From contig NZ_JAKIKS010000019.1 of NCBI RefSeq assembly GCF_023284005.1, positions 1-61,088 of the forward strand: a stretch of 61,088 nt of DNA, in the 5' to 3' direction. The DNA is from Shewanella surugensis. Its GTDB lineage: Bacteria; Pseudomonadota; Gammaproteobacteria; Enterobacterales; Shewanellaceae. Made by a program: the position numbers and the translations under genes. Positions 29,180 to 36,382 of the stretch are shown here, piece after piece. A model generated the notes under the pieces. That model made no database searches. It was not told where the DNA came from and worked only from the letters and a program-made list of their open reading frames with translations. Each line of letters opens with the position of its first letter. Within the stretch, counting starts at the first letter, position 1.

Positions 29180-30352
29180 ATGTCTCTCACGGATAGCAAG
29201 TTAAGAAATATAAAATCGCCTTACAACGGCCCGCGAGAAGTCGCTGATAGAGATGGCCTGACCGCCAGAATCACTAAAAATGCCATGATCACGTTTAATT
29301 ATCGCTTTCGTTGGCATGGTAAGCAACAGCGAATTAAAATTGGCCGCTATCCAGACATGAAGTTATCCCTAGCTCGCATCAAGACGGGTGAGCTTAGGCA
29401 AGCTTTGCAAGATGGATTAGATCCTCGTTGCTATGCGGTGCAGCAATCCGGCGGTAGATTATTAGGTGATATCTGCAATGATTTTATGGATATCTATGCA
29501 ATCAAGGAACTGTCATCCAAAAGCGTCATTCTGTATAAGAGCTTCATTAATAAATATATTATGCCGAACTACAACATCGATGTCGAACGTTATAGGTATA
29601 CAGAGTGGGTGAAGTTTCTCGATACAGTCCGTACCAACACCTCGGCCGCTAATGCTGGTAGTATTTTAAAGCGCTTGAAAACTGTGATCAGGTGGTCAAA
29701 ATCAAGAGGCGAGATTAAGGACTCATTCTGTTTAGATATCCCTATTAAAGCGATTGGTACGACACAATCTCAGCGTGACCGAGTATTGGAGTGGAGCGAG
29801 GTTGCAGGGCTGTGGCGTCAGATCGAGTCCAGCCGGGCGACGCCTAAGACTAAGGCGTGTGTGCAGTTGCTGATCTTAACTGGCGCTCGAAACGCTGAGA
29901 TAAGGGAAGCGAAACGAGCAGAGTTTAAATTGGATGATGCAGTTTGGGTATTGCCCAAGGAAAGATCTAAAACTGGCAAGGCTATAAGGCGACCACTTAG
30001 CGATCATAGTATCCATATTTTGGAGTTGTTAGATTTTATCTATGGTGTCGAACGGCAGTATTTAATTGAAGGGGCCCAACGAGATAAATGCTTGACGACT
30101 CATTCAATTAACCGCTATGTGCAGCGACTAAATGAGGTGCTCAAGTATGAGCATTTTGTTCCCCATGATTTTAGACGCACTATTTCAACTCGGTTAAGTG
30201 AGAAGCGGGTGATGCCGCATGTCACCGAAAAAATGTTAGGCCATGAGCTAGGTGGCATCATGGCGATCTATAACAAACATGACTGGATTGATGAACAGAA
30301 AGCGGCGTATCAACTTTATTGGAATGAATTAAAGACACATGTATTCCAATAA
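29180..30352 (+). CDS. int: Phage tyrosine integrase with DUF4102 arm-binding domain
   Basis: The 390-residue integrase has an N-terminal arm-site-binding domain (about 1-90, with YRFRWHGKQQRIKIGRYPDM), a SAM-like core-binding domain (about 95-190) and the catalytic domain. Catalytic residues are visible: Arg in LTGARNAEIREA, Lys in ERSKTGKAIRRP, His-x-x-Arg in HDFRRTIS, His in MLGHELG and the nucleophile Tyr in MAIYNKHDW. AAGGAAATTACC precedes the ATG. It integrates and, with a directionality factor, excises the prophage; the minus-strand AlpA-like gene immediately downstream is a candidate for that factor. Confidence 0.95.
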   Translation: MSLTDSKLRNIKSPYNGPREVADRDGLTARITKNAMITFNYRFRWHGKQQRIKIGRYPDMKLSLARIKTGELRQALQDGLDPRCYAVQQSGGRLLGDICNDFMDIYAIKELSSKSVILYKSFINKYIMPNYNIDVERYRYTEWVKFLDTVRTNTSAANAGSILKRLKTVIRWSKSRGEIKDSFCLDIPIKAIGTTQSQRDRVLEWSEVAGLWRQIESSRATPKTKACVQLLILTGARNAEIREAKRAEFKLDDAVWVLPKERSKTGKAIRRPLSDHSIHILELLDFIYGVERQYLIEGAQRDKCLTTHSINRYVQRLNEVLKYEHFVPHDFRRTISTRLSEKRVMPHVTEKMLGHELGGIMAIYNKHDWIDEQKAAYQLYWNELKTHVFQ

Positions 30353-30364
30353 AGTTTGAAGCCT

Positions 30365-30378
30365 CGCCATTAATGGCG
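30365..30378. terminator. Possible hairpin between int and the AlpA-like gene
   Basis: CGCCATTAATGGCG is a perfect 14-bp palindrome between two convergent genes. There is no T run, so terminator function is uncertain. Confidence 0.35.
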
Positions 30379-30386
30379 GGGAATAA

Positions 30387-30629
30387 TCACGATGCCTGTT
30401 TCTTTTCAATGAATGAGATTATTTCTGTGTAACGATACTGCTTTCTACCGTTGGTGACTAACACCATTGGCTTAACGGTTTGAATAAAATCAGCTTCTTT
30501 GACTATTTCGTAAAATTTGGCTCTGCTTACACCTAGGGTTTTCATTGCTTGGGTTGCCGATAACAACTGCTCGGAAATTACGCAGTAAGGCGCGTTTGTA
30601 ACGGGGGCTATACTATTTGGTAATGTCAT
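30387..30629 (-). CDS. AlpA-like helix-turn-helix protein, possible excisionase
   Basis: The 80-residue protein contains a winged-helix/AlpA-type element, LLSATQAMKTLGVSRAKFYEIVKEADF, then a Gly-Arg-Lys-Gln-Tyr-Arg-Tyr wing and FIEKKQAS tail. AlpA family members act as excisionases or as activators of integrase genes. Its place at the end of the leftward operon next to int supports that role. The assignment is by family and position. Confidence 0.7.
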   Translation of the reverse strand: MTLPNSIAPVTNAPYCVISEQLLSATQAMKTLGVSRAKFYEIVKEADFIQTVKPMVLVTNGRKQYRYTEIISFIEKKQAS

Positions 30630-30645
30630 AATCTTATCCTTGAAT

Positions 30646-30771
30646 TTAGTTGATACTGTGTCGAACTTTTACGAGTGTCATTTCGTTTTCAACTCGAAAT
30701 TTACGTAAATGAATACCTAATGTAGTCACTTGCTTTGTGTTTGAGGCATTGCCTTTCATGATTAAACTCAT
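30646..30771 (-). CDS. Very small helix-turn-helix-like protein
   Basis: The 41-residue reading frame begins at an ATG that overlaps the stop codon of the gene upstream as ATGA, with GGGAGAGAG in front. Its middle, LGIHLRKFRVENEMTLVKV, looks like the first helices of an XRE-type DNA-binding domain, but the recognition helix is missing. It may be a truncated regulator or a natural mini-protein. Translational coupling is the main support. Confidence 0.5.
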   Translation of the reverse strand: MSLIMKGNASNTKQVTTLGIHLRKFRVENEMTLVKVRHSIN

Positions 30772-30935
30772 TGAACTCTCTCCCAGCTAATTCCTTTCGC
30801 GATGACTTTTGATATCATTCGGCGCTCATAGCGAACGCCATTGATGAAGCAAAACAACTTGAATAAATAGATGTACGGAATAACCCAGAAAGCGACATGG
30901 GTTTTTACGATGGGTTTAGGTTGTTCTGAAGTCAT
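30768..30935 (-). CDS. Small membrane-like phage protein
   Basis: Start 30935 has GGAGGTTAATC directly upstream and gives 55 residues beginning MTSEQPKPIVKTHVAFWVIP. One hydrophobic stretch (about 11-30) suggests a membrane segment followed by a basic tail. I do not recognise it. It lies two bases from the upstream gene's stop and shares ATGA with the following small gene, so it is part of the coupled leftward operon. Confidence 0.55.
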   Translation of the reverse strand: MTSEQPKPIVKTHVAFWVIPYIYLFKLFCFINGVRYERRMISKVIAKGISWERVQ

Positions 30936-30937
30936 GA

Positions 30938-31153
30938 TTAACCTCCACAAATACATGGTGAAACGTCCGTTTGCCAAGTGCTAGCAAACTTAGGTTTAAG
31001 CTCGCAGCCATCCATAATCCATTTACCTAGAATTCTGCTCGAGTCCTGCCTGTCTGTTCGATTTAGATCTATAGCGCCTACCGTCTTTCCGCACTGACAA
31101 ACTGCGATGTAGCCATTGGGCTTTAGCTTTCTAGTCATGATTGATTTATTCAT
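30938..31153 (-). CDS. Small Cys-rich phage protein
   Basis: The 71-residue basic protein has CQCGKTVGA near residue 19 and ends in PCICGG, two Cys pairs that could hold zinc. The ATG overlaps the upstream YopX-like gene's stop as TAATG; an internal ATG at 31138 is the alternative start. No function is recognised. It belongs to the leftward early operon. Confidence 0.6.
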   Translation of the reverse strand: MNKSIMTRKLKPNGYIAVCQCGKTVGAIDLNRTDRQDSSRILGKWIMDGCELKPKFASTWQTDVSPCICGG

Positions 31154-31539
31154 TATTCATCTTCCTTGTTTTCATGAATATTGCCGATCACTTCCATGGC
31201 TTTATCTATACATCGAGCGTATAAAAAGCTGCCATAATGAAATTCATGATTATGCTCTCCCAGATTGGTTGTCTCGAAATGCAGAGCGGGGAACAGCTTA
31301 GCAACCGCTATACGGGGAATTCTTTCAATAAACCCCTCTACATGACCCCACTTAACAATGTCCCCCTCACAAATATCGACGCCGTTTTTATCTTTCAGGC
31401 CAGTGAATTGCTCAAGATGCCAATGAGGAACGTTTCCGCCTGACCTGACGCCATGACATTCACCGTTGGACGCGTTTATCCTGACATCGCTAGAATTGAT
31501 GTATTTTTTAAATTTTGAGTCCCATACTCTAAATTTCAT
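31153..31539 (-). CDS. YopX-family phage protein
   Basis: The 128-residue protein matches the YopX pattern: MKFRVWDSKFKKYI at the start, QFTGLKDKNGVDICEGDIVKW in the middle (written here in two parts: QFTGLKDKNG and DICEGDIVKW) and EVIGNIHENKE at the end. YopX proteins are common in phages of both Gram types and have no settled role. AAGGAAGAG lies 1-9 bases upstream of the chosen ATG. The start overlaps the preceding small gene's stop as ATGA. Confidence 0.85.
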   Translation of the reverse strand: MKFRVWDSKFKKYINSSDVRINASNGECHGVRSGGNVPHWHLEQFTGLKDKNGVDICEGDIVKWGHVEGFIERIPRIAVAKLFPALHFETTNLGEHNHEFHYGSFLYARCIDKAMEVIGNIHENKEDE

Positions 31540-31676
31540 TTCTCTTCCTTGTCTGCGCTTTTCATTTGCCAACACGCTGAAGCATTAACGTCTAACCATG
31601 CTATGGCCTGTTCTCTATTTATTTTGTCGCTGTTGGCGATGACATACTCGATCAATTCTTCGGCGTAGGCAGTCAC
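31536..31676 (-). CDS. Small hypothetical phage protein
   Basis: A 46-residue frame starts with GTG at 31676, immediately after the stop of the PapB-like gene, and ends in a TGA overlapping the YopX-like ATG. The translation is protein-like and acidic (AYAEELIEYVIANSDKIN, then AIAWLDVNASACW). It fills what would otherwise be a gap in a tightly packed operon. Function unknown. Confidence 0.6.
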   Translation of the reverse strand: MTAYAEELIEYVIANSDKINREQAIAWLDVNASACWQMKSADKEEK

Positions 31677-31949
31677 TCAACTGACCTCTTTTACAAGTCG
31701 TTCAGAGTGGTTGACCCAATCGATTTCTTTTATTTGCTCAACGATACGTGCCACTTTATTTAGTGAGCGCATCGAGCGGCGTAAATTGCTGGTATCGATA
31801 CCGTTAGCACCTGCTGCTGAGCCGACACCGTAGCCACGAGCGTAATGATCAATCAAGGCGCTTTTGATGGCGTCAGACTCAATGTCGGTTAATAACAAGA
31901 GATATTGAAGGCGACGACAATCTTCGCCGCCTTGGATGAGCATATTCAT
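31677..31949 (-). CDS. PapB/FocB-like DNA-binding regulator
   Basis: The 90-residue protein resembles the adhesin-regulator family of PapB: an N-terminal LQYLLLLTDIESDAIKSAL, then DHYARGYGVGSAAGANGI and a recognition-helix-like TSNLRRSMRSLNKVARIVEQ. In that family the C-terminal helix-turn-helix binds DNA as an oligomer. Here it sits in the phage leftward operon, so a role in phage gene control is more likely than in fimbriae. Assignment is by pattern only. Confidence 0.6.
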   Translation of the reverse strand: MNMLIQGGEDCRRLQYLLLLTDIESDAIKSALIDHYARGYGVGSAAGANGIDTSNLRRSMRSLNKVARIVEQIKEIDWVNHSERLVKEVS

Positions 31950-31951
31950 GA

Positions 31952-32641
31952 TTAATCGAACCCTACGTAGATTGCTTCATCATAAATATTGCTGAGGCCG
32001 TGGATTTTGGTTTGCTTGCAGTAGAGCTTGTAGAAGTAGCCAGCTAATCCCATTGCATGGGTTGCATGACCAATGCCGGAAGTGATAGGTCTGTCATCCT
32101 TATTAATATAACCAATATGATAAACGCCACTTTCCTCACCATGGTTGTAGAAGCTAATTTTTATGTTGTTTGATTCATATTCAGGATGCTTTAGCGTCAT
32201 ATAGATCGCGCTATCACTTTCATCCCATTTGATATCGATTTCTTCTTCACCCTCAGAGTGGGCTGATTCTTCCCAATACTCTTTGGTCTCATCTAATAGG
32301 GCTTGTGCATCGATAACATCTGGGACGGGTTTTAGTTCGTCTTTTAATAATACATCAATGTTATTTGCTGCTTCTTTACTTAAAACTTCACTGTATTTCT
32401 CGACGACTAATTGACTGACAAAATGATTATATTCAGGGAATGACACTTGACTGAGGCTGGTTCCAATTGATTTCTCAATCGATTCTTTTAATGCTTTACC
32501 GAACGAGCTATAACTCTTCATCGCATCATTGACTGTTTCAGCGAGTAAGCTTTCTAGCTTATTTTCGATTAGTTGTTCGATGGTGCCATTTTCAACCATG
32601 TTACCGATTTTATTGGTGACGATATCGTGTAGTTCTTTCAT
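31952..32641 (-). CDS. Hypothetical phage protein
   Basis: The 229-residue acidic protein has a helical N-terminal half rich in Glu, Leu and Lys (about 1-110). The more beta-like C-terminal half includes WDESDSAIYMTLKHPEY and HATHAMGLAGYFYKLYC. I do not recognise a domain. The ATG shares a base with the stop of the gene upstream (TAATG), so it is coupled to it. Confidence 0.65.
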   Translation of the reverse strand: MKELHDIVTNKIGNMVENGTIEQLIENKLESLLAETVNDAMKSYSSFGKALKESIEKSIGTSLSQVSFPEYNHFVSQLVVEKYSEVLSKEAANNIDVLLKDELKPVPDVIDAQALLDETKEYWEESAHSEGEEEIDIKWDESDSAIYMTLKHPEYESNNIKISFYNHGEESGVYHIGYINKDDRPITSGIGHATHAMGLAGYFYKLYCKQTKIHGLSNIYDEAIYVGFD

Positions 32642-33000
32642 TATGCTGCTCCTTGTTCGTTAAGCTTGGGTAGTTGAGTTTTGGTAAGTTCTGATTTAAT
32701 TCTGTTGATGCAACATAAATGGGAAGGAACGGCTTGAAGGCTGTTTGCTAAAAAGCTTTCTGCGCTGATATTGCTTTCATGTGCGTCAAACACAGCATCT
32801 AGCAAACTTTGGACTGACAATGCGTTTTTCATTGCGTTGAAACAATCAAGCGGGTTTTCAGTTTCGAGCGACTTTAAAACGGCAGCTTGGGCAGTTGCTA
32901 GCTGATTATTGAGTAAGGTTGCATATTGAATATGCAGCGCCGCCTGATTGACTAAAACGTCATATTCAAGTTGGGTATTATTTAGGGTATTAGTACTCAA
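32641..33000 (-). CDS. Hypothetical phage protein with TTG start
   Basis: The best start is TTG at 33000: AAGGAG lies eight bases upstream and the TTG overlaps the preceding TGA as TTGA. This gives 119 residues, mostly helical and Ala/Leu/Asn-rich (VNQAALHIQYATLLNNQLAT). An ATG farther upstream (33102) would bury the frame inside the previous gene and is unlikely. No family recognised. Confidence 0.6.
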   Translation of the reverse strand: MSTNTLNNTQLEYDVLVNQAALHIQYATLLNNQLATAQAAVLKSLETENPLDCFNAMKNALSVQSLLDAVFDAHESNISAESFLANSLQAVPSHLCCINRIKSELTKTQLPKLNEQGAA

Positions 33001-33344
33001 AGTATTTCTCCTTTGTATACGGTCATTGCCATCATTGGCTTTTTGGTTTTTGGATTGAATTTTCCGGTGGGTTTGCGATAACGAATGGTTAAATCGCGGC
33101 ACTCAACTTGCTGCTGAACGAGTTTTAAAAACTCTTTGGCACGAGTAGGTGATGATAGCGAGTAACTCAACTTGACAGGTTTCATTGATTTATAGAGATT
33201 TTGTGTCAAGTCATCGACTTTTTTCTCATACTGCTCTTGTGTGAGCTGGATCATGTTTTTGCCAAATCCTTCAACTAACGTGCACTTTTTTAGCGCGGTT
33301 TTTTTCGCGACATCTCGTGTGACACCAAAGACTAAAAACATCAT
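32997..33344 (-). CDS. Hypothetical basic phage protein
   Basis: The 115-residue protein is basic. A helical middle (TQEQYEKKVDDLTQNLYKSM) is followed by a Lys/Arg-rich segment (RYRKPTGKFNPKTKKP), which could contact nucleic acid. No domain is recognised. It is followed by a TTG-started gene with which it overlaps by four bases. Confidence 0.6.
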   Translation of the reverse strand: MMFLVFGVTRDVAKKTALKKCTLVEGFGKNMIQLTQEQYEKKVDDLTQNLYKSMKPVKLSYSLSSPTRAKEFLKLVQQQVECRDLTIRYRKPTGKFNPKTKKPMMAMTVYKGEIL

Positions 33345-33384
33345 TCTCTCCTTTGAATAACAGCTTTAATAAGACTTAGGTTTA

Positions 33385-33603
33385 TTAGACTTTAGCGCTA
33401 CCAATGTGTGACTTTTGTTTGCGTAAACCCCTGCGCATCGCCCGCCACTGTTGAATTAGGCGCTGGAAACAATGTGACTCATTCGGATAGTCACGCTGTG
33501 TCTGCTTGAGACTGGCTATCATGCAGTTGCAATAGTGGATAGCAGGGGCGTTTGAATGCGTTTGGTGTAACATGCTGATACAAGTAGCGTTTTGAGTAGA
33601 CAT
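33385..33603 (-). CDS. Small hypothetical phage protein
   Basis: Start 33603 has GGAG six bases upstream. The 72-residue product is basic with Cys and His residues spread through the N-terminal half (ATCISMLHQTH, HYCNCM) and an Arg/Lys-rich C-terminus. Metal binding is possible but no clear finger pattern is seen. It lies in the leftward operon. Confidence 0.5.
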   Translation of the reverse strand: MSTQNATCISMLHQTHSNAPAIHYCNCMIASLKQTQRDYPNESHCFQRLIQQWRAMRRGLRKQKSHIGSAKV

Positions 33604-33629
33604 AACAAGCTCCATTTGTTGTGCGAAAG

Positions 33630-33989
33630 TTAACGATTACTGTTGACTTGATTAGACAAATGGACAATATTGTCAATCGCTGTTTTTTTGGTTGTTTCTA
33701 TGGAAGTGCTTGTTAATGCGGCTGTTATGCGACCAACGTACAGACGTTTATTTTTTAGCTGCAAATTAAACTGTTCGCCTAATTTGCCGACTTGTTTACA
33801 ATATGTTTCACGGAACAAGCGGCTTGGGTTAAAGATATCAAGACGCTCTTGCAGCTCATTTAAGCGCTTTTGAACACGAGGGCAGGCCATTGGGTTGCCA
33901 ACAGACATAAGACAGGCGAAATGCAGTAAAGCGAGTAGGGAGAACTCAATACGTTCTTTATCGGTGTGGGGACACTTTGTTAAGATCAT
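33630..33989 (-). CDS. First gene of the leftward early operon, hypothetical
   Basis: Start 33989 has AAGGAG eight bases upstream, giving 119 residues beginning MILTKCPHTDKERIEFSLLA. It is mainly helical with a basic C-terminal half. I do not recognise it. As the first gene after the presumed leftward promoter at 34025-34100 it is in the position where lambda keeps N, but it shows no Arg-rich N-like peptide. Confidence 0.55.
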   Translation of the reverse strand: MILTKCPHTDKERIEFSLLALLHFACLMSVGNPMACPRVQKRLNELQERLDIFNPSRLFRETYCKQVGKLGEQFNLQLKNKRLYVGRITAALTSTSIETTKKTAIDNIVHLSNQVNSNR

Positions 33990-34024
33990 GTTCGGCTCCT
34001 TTGTTTGGTTTCTTTTATTTGCGT

Positions 34025-34102
34025 TATACAAAATGTATACTTGATATACATAAAGGTCAAGTTTATTTCAATCTTTGTATAATTAATGTTGAAATGTATA
34101 CA
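34025..34102. promoter_or_regulatory. TATACA/TGTATA operator boxes, left side
   Basis: TATACA-AAA-TGTATA at 34025-34039 is an inverted repeat and TGTATACA at 34095-34102 a perfect palindrome. They lie between the leftward operon and the divergent small exported-peptide gene. The same box recurs next to the repressor (35763-35812), so these are probable binding sites of the phage repressor or Cro. Confidence 0.6.
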
Positions 34103-34142
34103 ATATCGCGTTAGGTTGGTATATATAAATGAGGAGGTAGAA

Positions 34143-34331
34143 ATGAAATTGTTTAAGATTCTAGTGAATGGGTTTGCTGTACTAAGTGTTGTGGTTTGTG
34201 CTTCTAAGTTACATGCAACTGAGACTTCAATAATTATTAATGTTAAAGGTGAAGAGGGAATAAGCCCCTTTCCATCACCTTTGGGGAACGGTAGTGGAAA
34301 TGAACCTCCGTTGTTGAAGCAATCGTCATAA
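34143..34331 (+). CDS. Small exported peptide
   Basis: With GAGGAGG six bases upstream, the ATG at 34143 gives 62 residues: a signal peptide (MKLFKILVNGFAVLSVVVC, cleavage probably after LHA near residue 25) and a short mature part of about 37 residues that is Gly/Pro/Ser-rich (SPFPSPLGNGSGNEPP). It could act in the periplasm. No family recognised. It starts a three-gene rightward block next to the repressor. Confidence 0.55.
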   Translation: MKLFKILVNGFAVLSVVVCASKLHATETSIIINVKGEEGISPFPSPLGNGSGNEPPLLKQSS

Positions 34332-34371
34332 TTACGTGTTAATTATATAAATAAATGAAGGATTGCATGAT

Positions 34372-34863
34372 ATGGATAGCAACCTGTATTTCAAGGGAAT
34401 AGCTTTATTAATTGGGTATTATTTCTGTTTTGGGTATTGGTATAAAAAGTTCGGAAAGATAGATTCTTTTTTTATTTGTTTTCTTGTTTGGGGGCTATCT
34501 AATTTATTAATGCTTACCTTAGAACCAGTTATTTATGCGATTACAGGAAATATTATTTTAGATAGGGTTATTTGGTATGTTACGTTTGGAGCTATTGATA
34601 CTCTTTCGGTTTTTTTAATTGTAAGGATGCATAAAGCAAAAAACATTGAACATTCCAGAGAGAGCCTAACTATATGTATTATATTCTCTTGTTTGCTACT
34701 TCTTCAGGCATTTAGGTTTTCAGAACGTATGTACTTTAATACAGGTTATTTAGAGTGGCTTTATGTTGAAGGTGTTAAAGCTATAAATATTTTTGTTTTG
34801 ATATTTTTTTGCATCTCAGTGAAATATAGGTATAAAGTTAGGGAAAGTAATTATGGTTTATAG
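34372..34863 (+). CDS. Multi-span membrane protein
   Basis: The 163-residue product has about five hydrophobic segments: about residues 7-22, 30-50, 65-90, 98-115 and 133-150. Short basic loops between them suggest an inner-membrane protein. AGGA precedes the ATG at 34372 by nine bases; a TTG nine bases earlier is too close to it. Very A/T-rich. No family recognised. It overlaps the next gene by 11 bp. Confidence 0.6.
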   Translation: MDSNLYFKGIALLIGYYFCFGYWYKKFGKIDSFFICFLVWGLSNLLMLTLEPVIYAITGNIILDRVIWYVTFGAIDTLSVFLIVRMHKAKNIEHSRESLTICIIFSCLLLLQAFRFSERMYFNTGYLEWLYVEGVKAINIFVLIFFCISVKYRYKVRESNYGL

Positions 34864-35209
34864 TGCATTAGTGTTATTTATTATTATGATTTTTTTTGTA
34901 TTACATCTGCTGAAAAAAGTAAGCAATGATTTTTTTTGTTCAAAAAGAAATGTAAAATCAAATGTTTCCACACAAAAAATCGCTGCTGTAGTTTGTTCAA
35001 ATTCAAAAATCAAATCAGACACAGCCTGTGGCATTCAAGCTGATTTGTTGGATGAATTAAAAGGGATTGCTTTCTCAAGGGCTAAGGCAGAATTAAATCC
35101 AGATTTAGAGAAAAAGATAATTCAAATCGTATTATGTGATCAAAGGCTCCTTGCAATCTCATCATCAATAAAAAATAATAATCTATCTTTGGTAAAAAAC
35201 GAAGGTTAA
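34853..35209 (+). CDS. Single-span membrane protein
   Basis: The 118-residue product has one N-terminal hydrophobic segment (MVYSALVLFIIMIFFVLHLL) and a soluble, charged C-terminal part of about 95 residues. It overlaps the upstream membrane-protein gene, so the two are probably made together. Its last four bases overlap the convergent repressor gene. Function unknown; superinfection exclusion is one possible role given the position. Confidence 0.55.
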   Translation: MVYSALVLFIIMIFFVLHLLKKVSNDFFCSKRNVKSNVSTQKIAAVVCSNSKIKSDTACGIQADLLDELKGIAFSRAKAELNPDLEKKIIQIVLCDQRLLAISSSIKNNNLSLVKNEG

Positions 35210-35670
35210 CAGTTCATTGCTTTTCTTGATATCTCTTGAATTTTAATAACAGCAGTAACATTGCTTTCTGATTCACCAACATCAGCTAAAATGTTAGCAG
35301 CTCTTATAATGTTTTCTGCGCCCATTTTTTGATAAAGATTAAAAAATACGCCAATATCTTCAACCGTCGCATCTATCGTTCTGATCAATATCTGCAATGC
35401 ATCTGTCAACATTTGCCCGTTCATTTTAGCTAATTCAGAATGAGAGTCATTTCTAATACCTAGCAAATCAGGTAGTTGCATTTCTAGTTTATCAGCTAAT
35501 CTTTGTATTCCGCTGACTGATGGTTCTCTTCTACCCTGAAAGTAGTGAACGACAGCACCCGTGGTTGTTACCCCAAAAACATCTAGCAATTGGTTTTTCT
35601 GAATACCTTTTTTGCTCATTACTTCTTGAGCATTTACGGCCCAAATAGGTTTTTGTGTTATGGCTGTCAA
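35206..35670 (-). CDS. Phage repressor, XRE family
   Basis: The 154-residue protein has an N-terminal XRE helix-turn-helix, residues about 14-68: VMSKKGIQKNQLLDVFGV, then TTGAVVHYFQGRREPSVSGI and a Leu-rich helix. A helical C-terminal part probably forms the oligomerisation surface. There is no LexA-like peptidase motif, so induction would not work by self-cleavage as in lambda CI. It is divergent from the Cro-like gene, with operator boxes between them. Confidence 0.8.
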   Translation of the reverse strand: MTAITQKPIWAVNAQEVMSKKGIQKNQLLDVFGVTTTGAVVHYFQGRREPSVSGIQRLADKLEMQLPDLLGIRNDSHSELAKMNGQMLTDALQILIRTIDATVEDIGVFFNLYQKMGAENIIRAANILADVGESESNVTAVIKIQEISRKAMNC

Positions 35671-35704
35671 TTTAACTTCCTCGTTTAGATACCGATTAAT
35701 AATA

Positions 35705-35812
35705 CACCCTGTATAACATCAAGGCAAATATATTGACATTTCTGAAATTAGCATTTGACTATTGTATACATTGCCATTAAGGTTTGTATACATTTTGTAA
35801 ATCAGGTATACA
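35705..35812. promoter_or_regulatory. Repressor/Cro control region
   Basis: TGTATACA at 35763-35770 and 35785-35792, GGTATACA at 35805-35812, and CACCCTGTATA at 35705-35715, which is the reverse complement of the TATACAGGGTG at 35807-35817. These spaced boxes between the divergent genes resemble an OR-type operator array. Confidence 0.65.
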
Positions 35813-35814
35813 GG

Positions 35815-36060
35815 GTGACACTAAAAGATTATTTCAATTCACTGCCCCTTAATGACAAAAAAATACTATTGAGTAAATTGGCTTTATCGTTATCAAAAGC
35901 GGAAATTTCAATTCGTTCATACATTAACGGGAGTAGAAAAATACAATCTGTTGATGTAGCAGCAATTATTGAGTGCTGTGACGGTTTCGTCACTAAACAT
36001 GATTTAAGGCCAGATGTTTTCCCTGAAATTCTAGAAACCGACAAAGAGTCTAGTGCATGA
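35815..36060 (+). CDS. Cro/YdaS-like DNA-binding protein
   Basis: The GTG at 35815 gives 81 residues (TLKDYFNSLPLNDKKILLSK) with a helix-turn-helix, LALSLSKAEISIRSYINGSRK, and an acidic tail. YdaS/Cro-type repressors of phage early promoters have this layout. The start codon touches the last operator box, so the leader is very short and no ribosome site is visible. The frame is open further upstream through the operators, which is unlikely to be translated. It ends ATGA-overlapping the next gene. Confidence 0.7.
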   Translation: MTLKDYFNSLPLNDKKILLSKLALSLSKAEISIRSYINGSRKIQSVDVAAIIECCDGFVTKHDLRPDVFPEILETDKESSA

Positions 36061-36254
36061 GTGATTGTGCCGATCGCGCCGCTGCGCAAGAGCAATTAAA
36101 CATCAATGTTGCCATGGCTAATCGCGTCAAAACCCCAAGACTCCCGAAAATTGGCCGCTGTCATAACTGCCATGAACCTATTGCTAAGCCGTTCTGCGAT
36201 GCCGATTGTAGGGATGGTTATGAGCAAAGGAAAAGGGTGAGCAGACAAAATTAA
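36057..36254 (+). CDS. Small zinc-finger-like protein
   Basis: The 65-residue basic protein has CHNCHEPIAKPFCDADC near residues 35-51, four cysteines spaced CxxC and CxxxC, suggesting a treble-clef or zinc-ribbon. Its ATG overlaps the Cro-like stop. Phages often carry such proteins between cro and the replication genes; function unknown. Confidence 0.65.
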   Translation: MSDCADRAAAQEQLNINVAMANRVKTPRLPKIGRCHNCHEPIAKPFCDADCRDGYEQRKRVSRQN

Positions 36255-36382
36255 CACCAGAAATAAGAAAGCCTGCGCAGTTTGACGACAAGCAGGCTTA
36301 ATGTAAAACACCTTAGATAAGGCAAATTTATGCTAGCTGAGATTATTGAATTAATCAAGCACAGGATTTGCTAAGGAGAAAT

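Noticed and set aside
36270..36302. Terminator after the zinc-finger-like gene
   Set aside because: AAGCCTG and CAGGCTT can pair, but the loop is long and there is no T run; read-through into the replication genes is expected.
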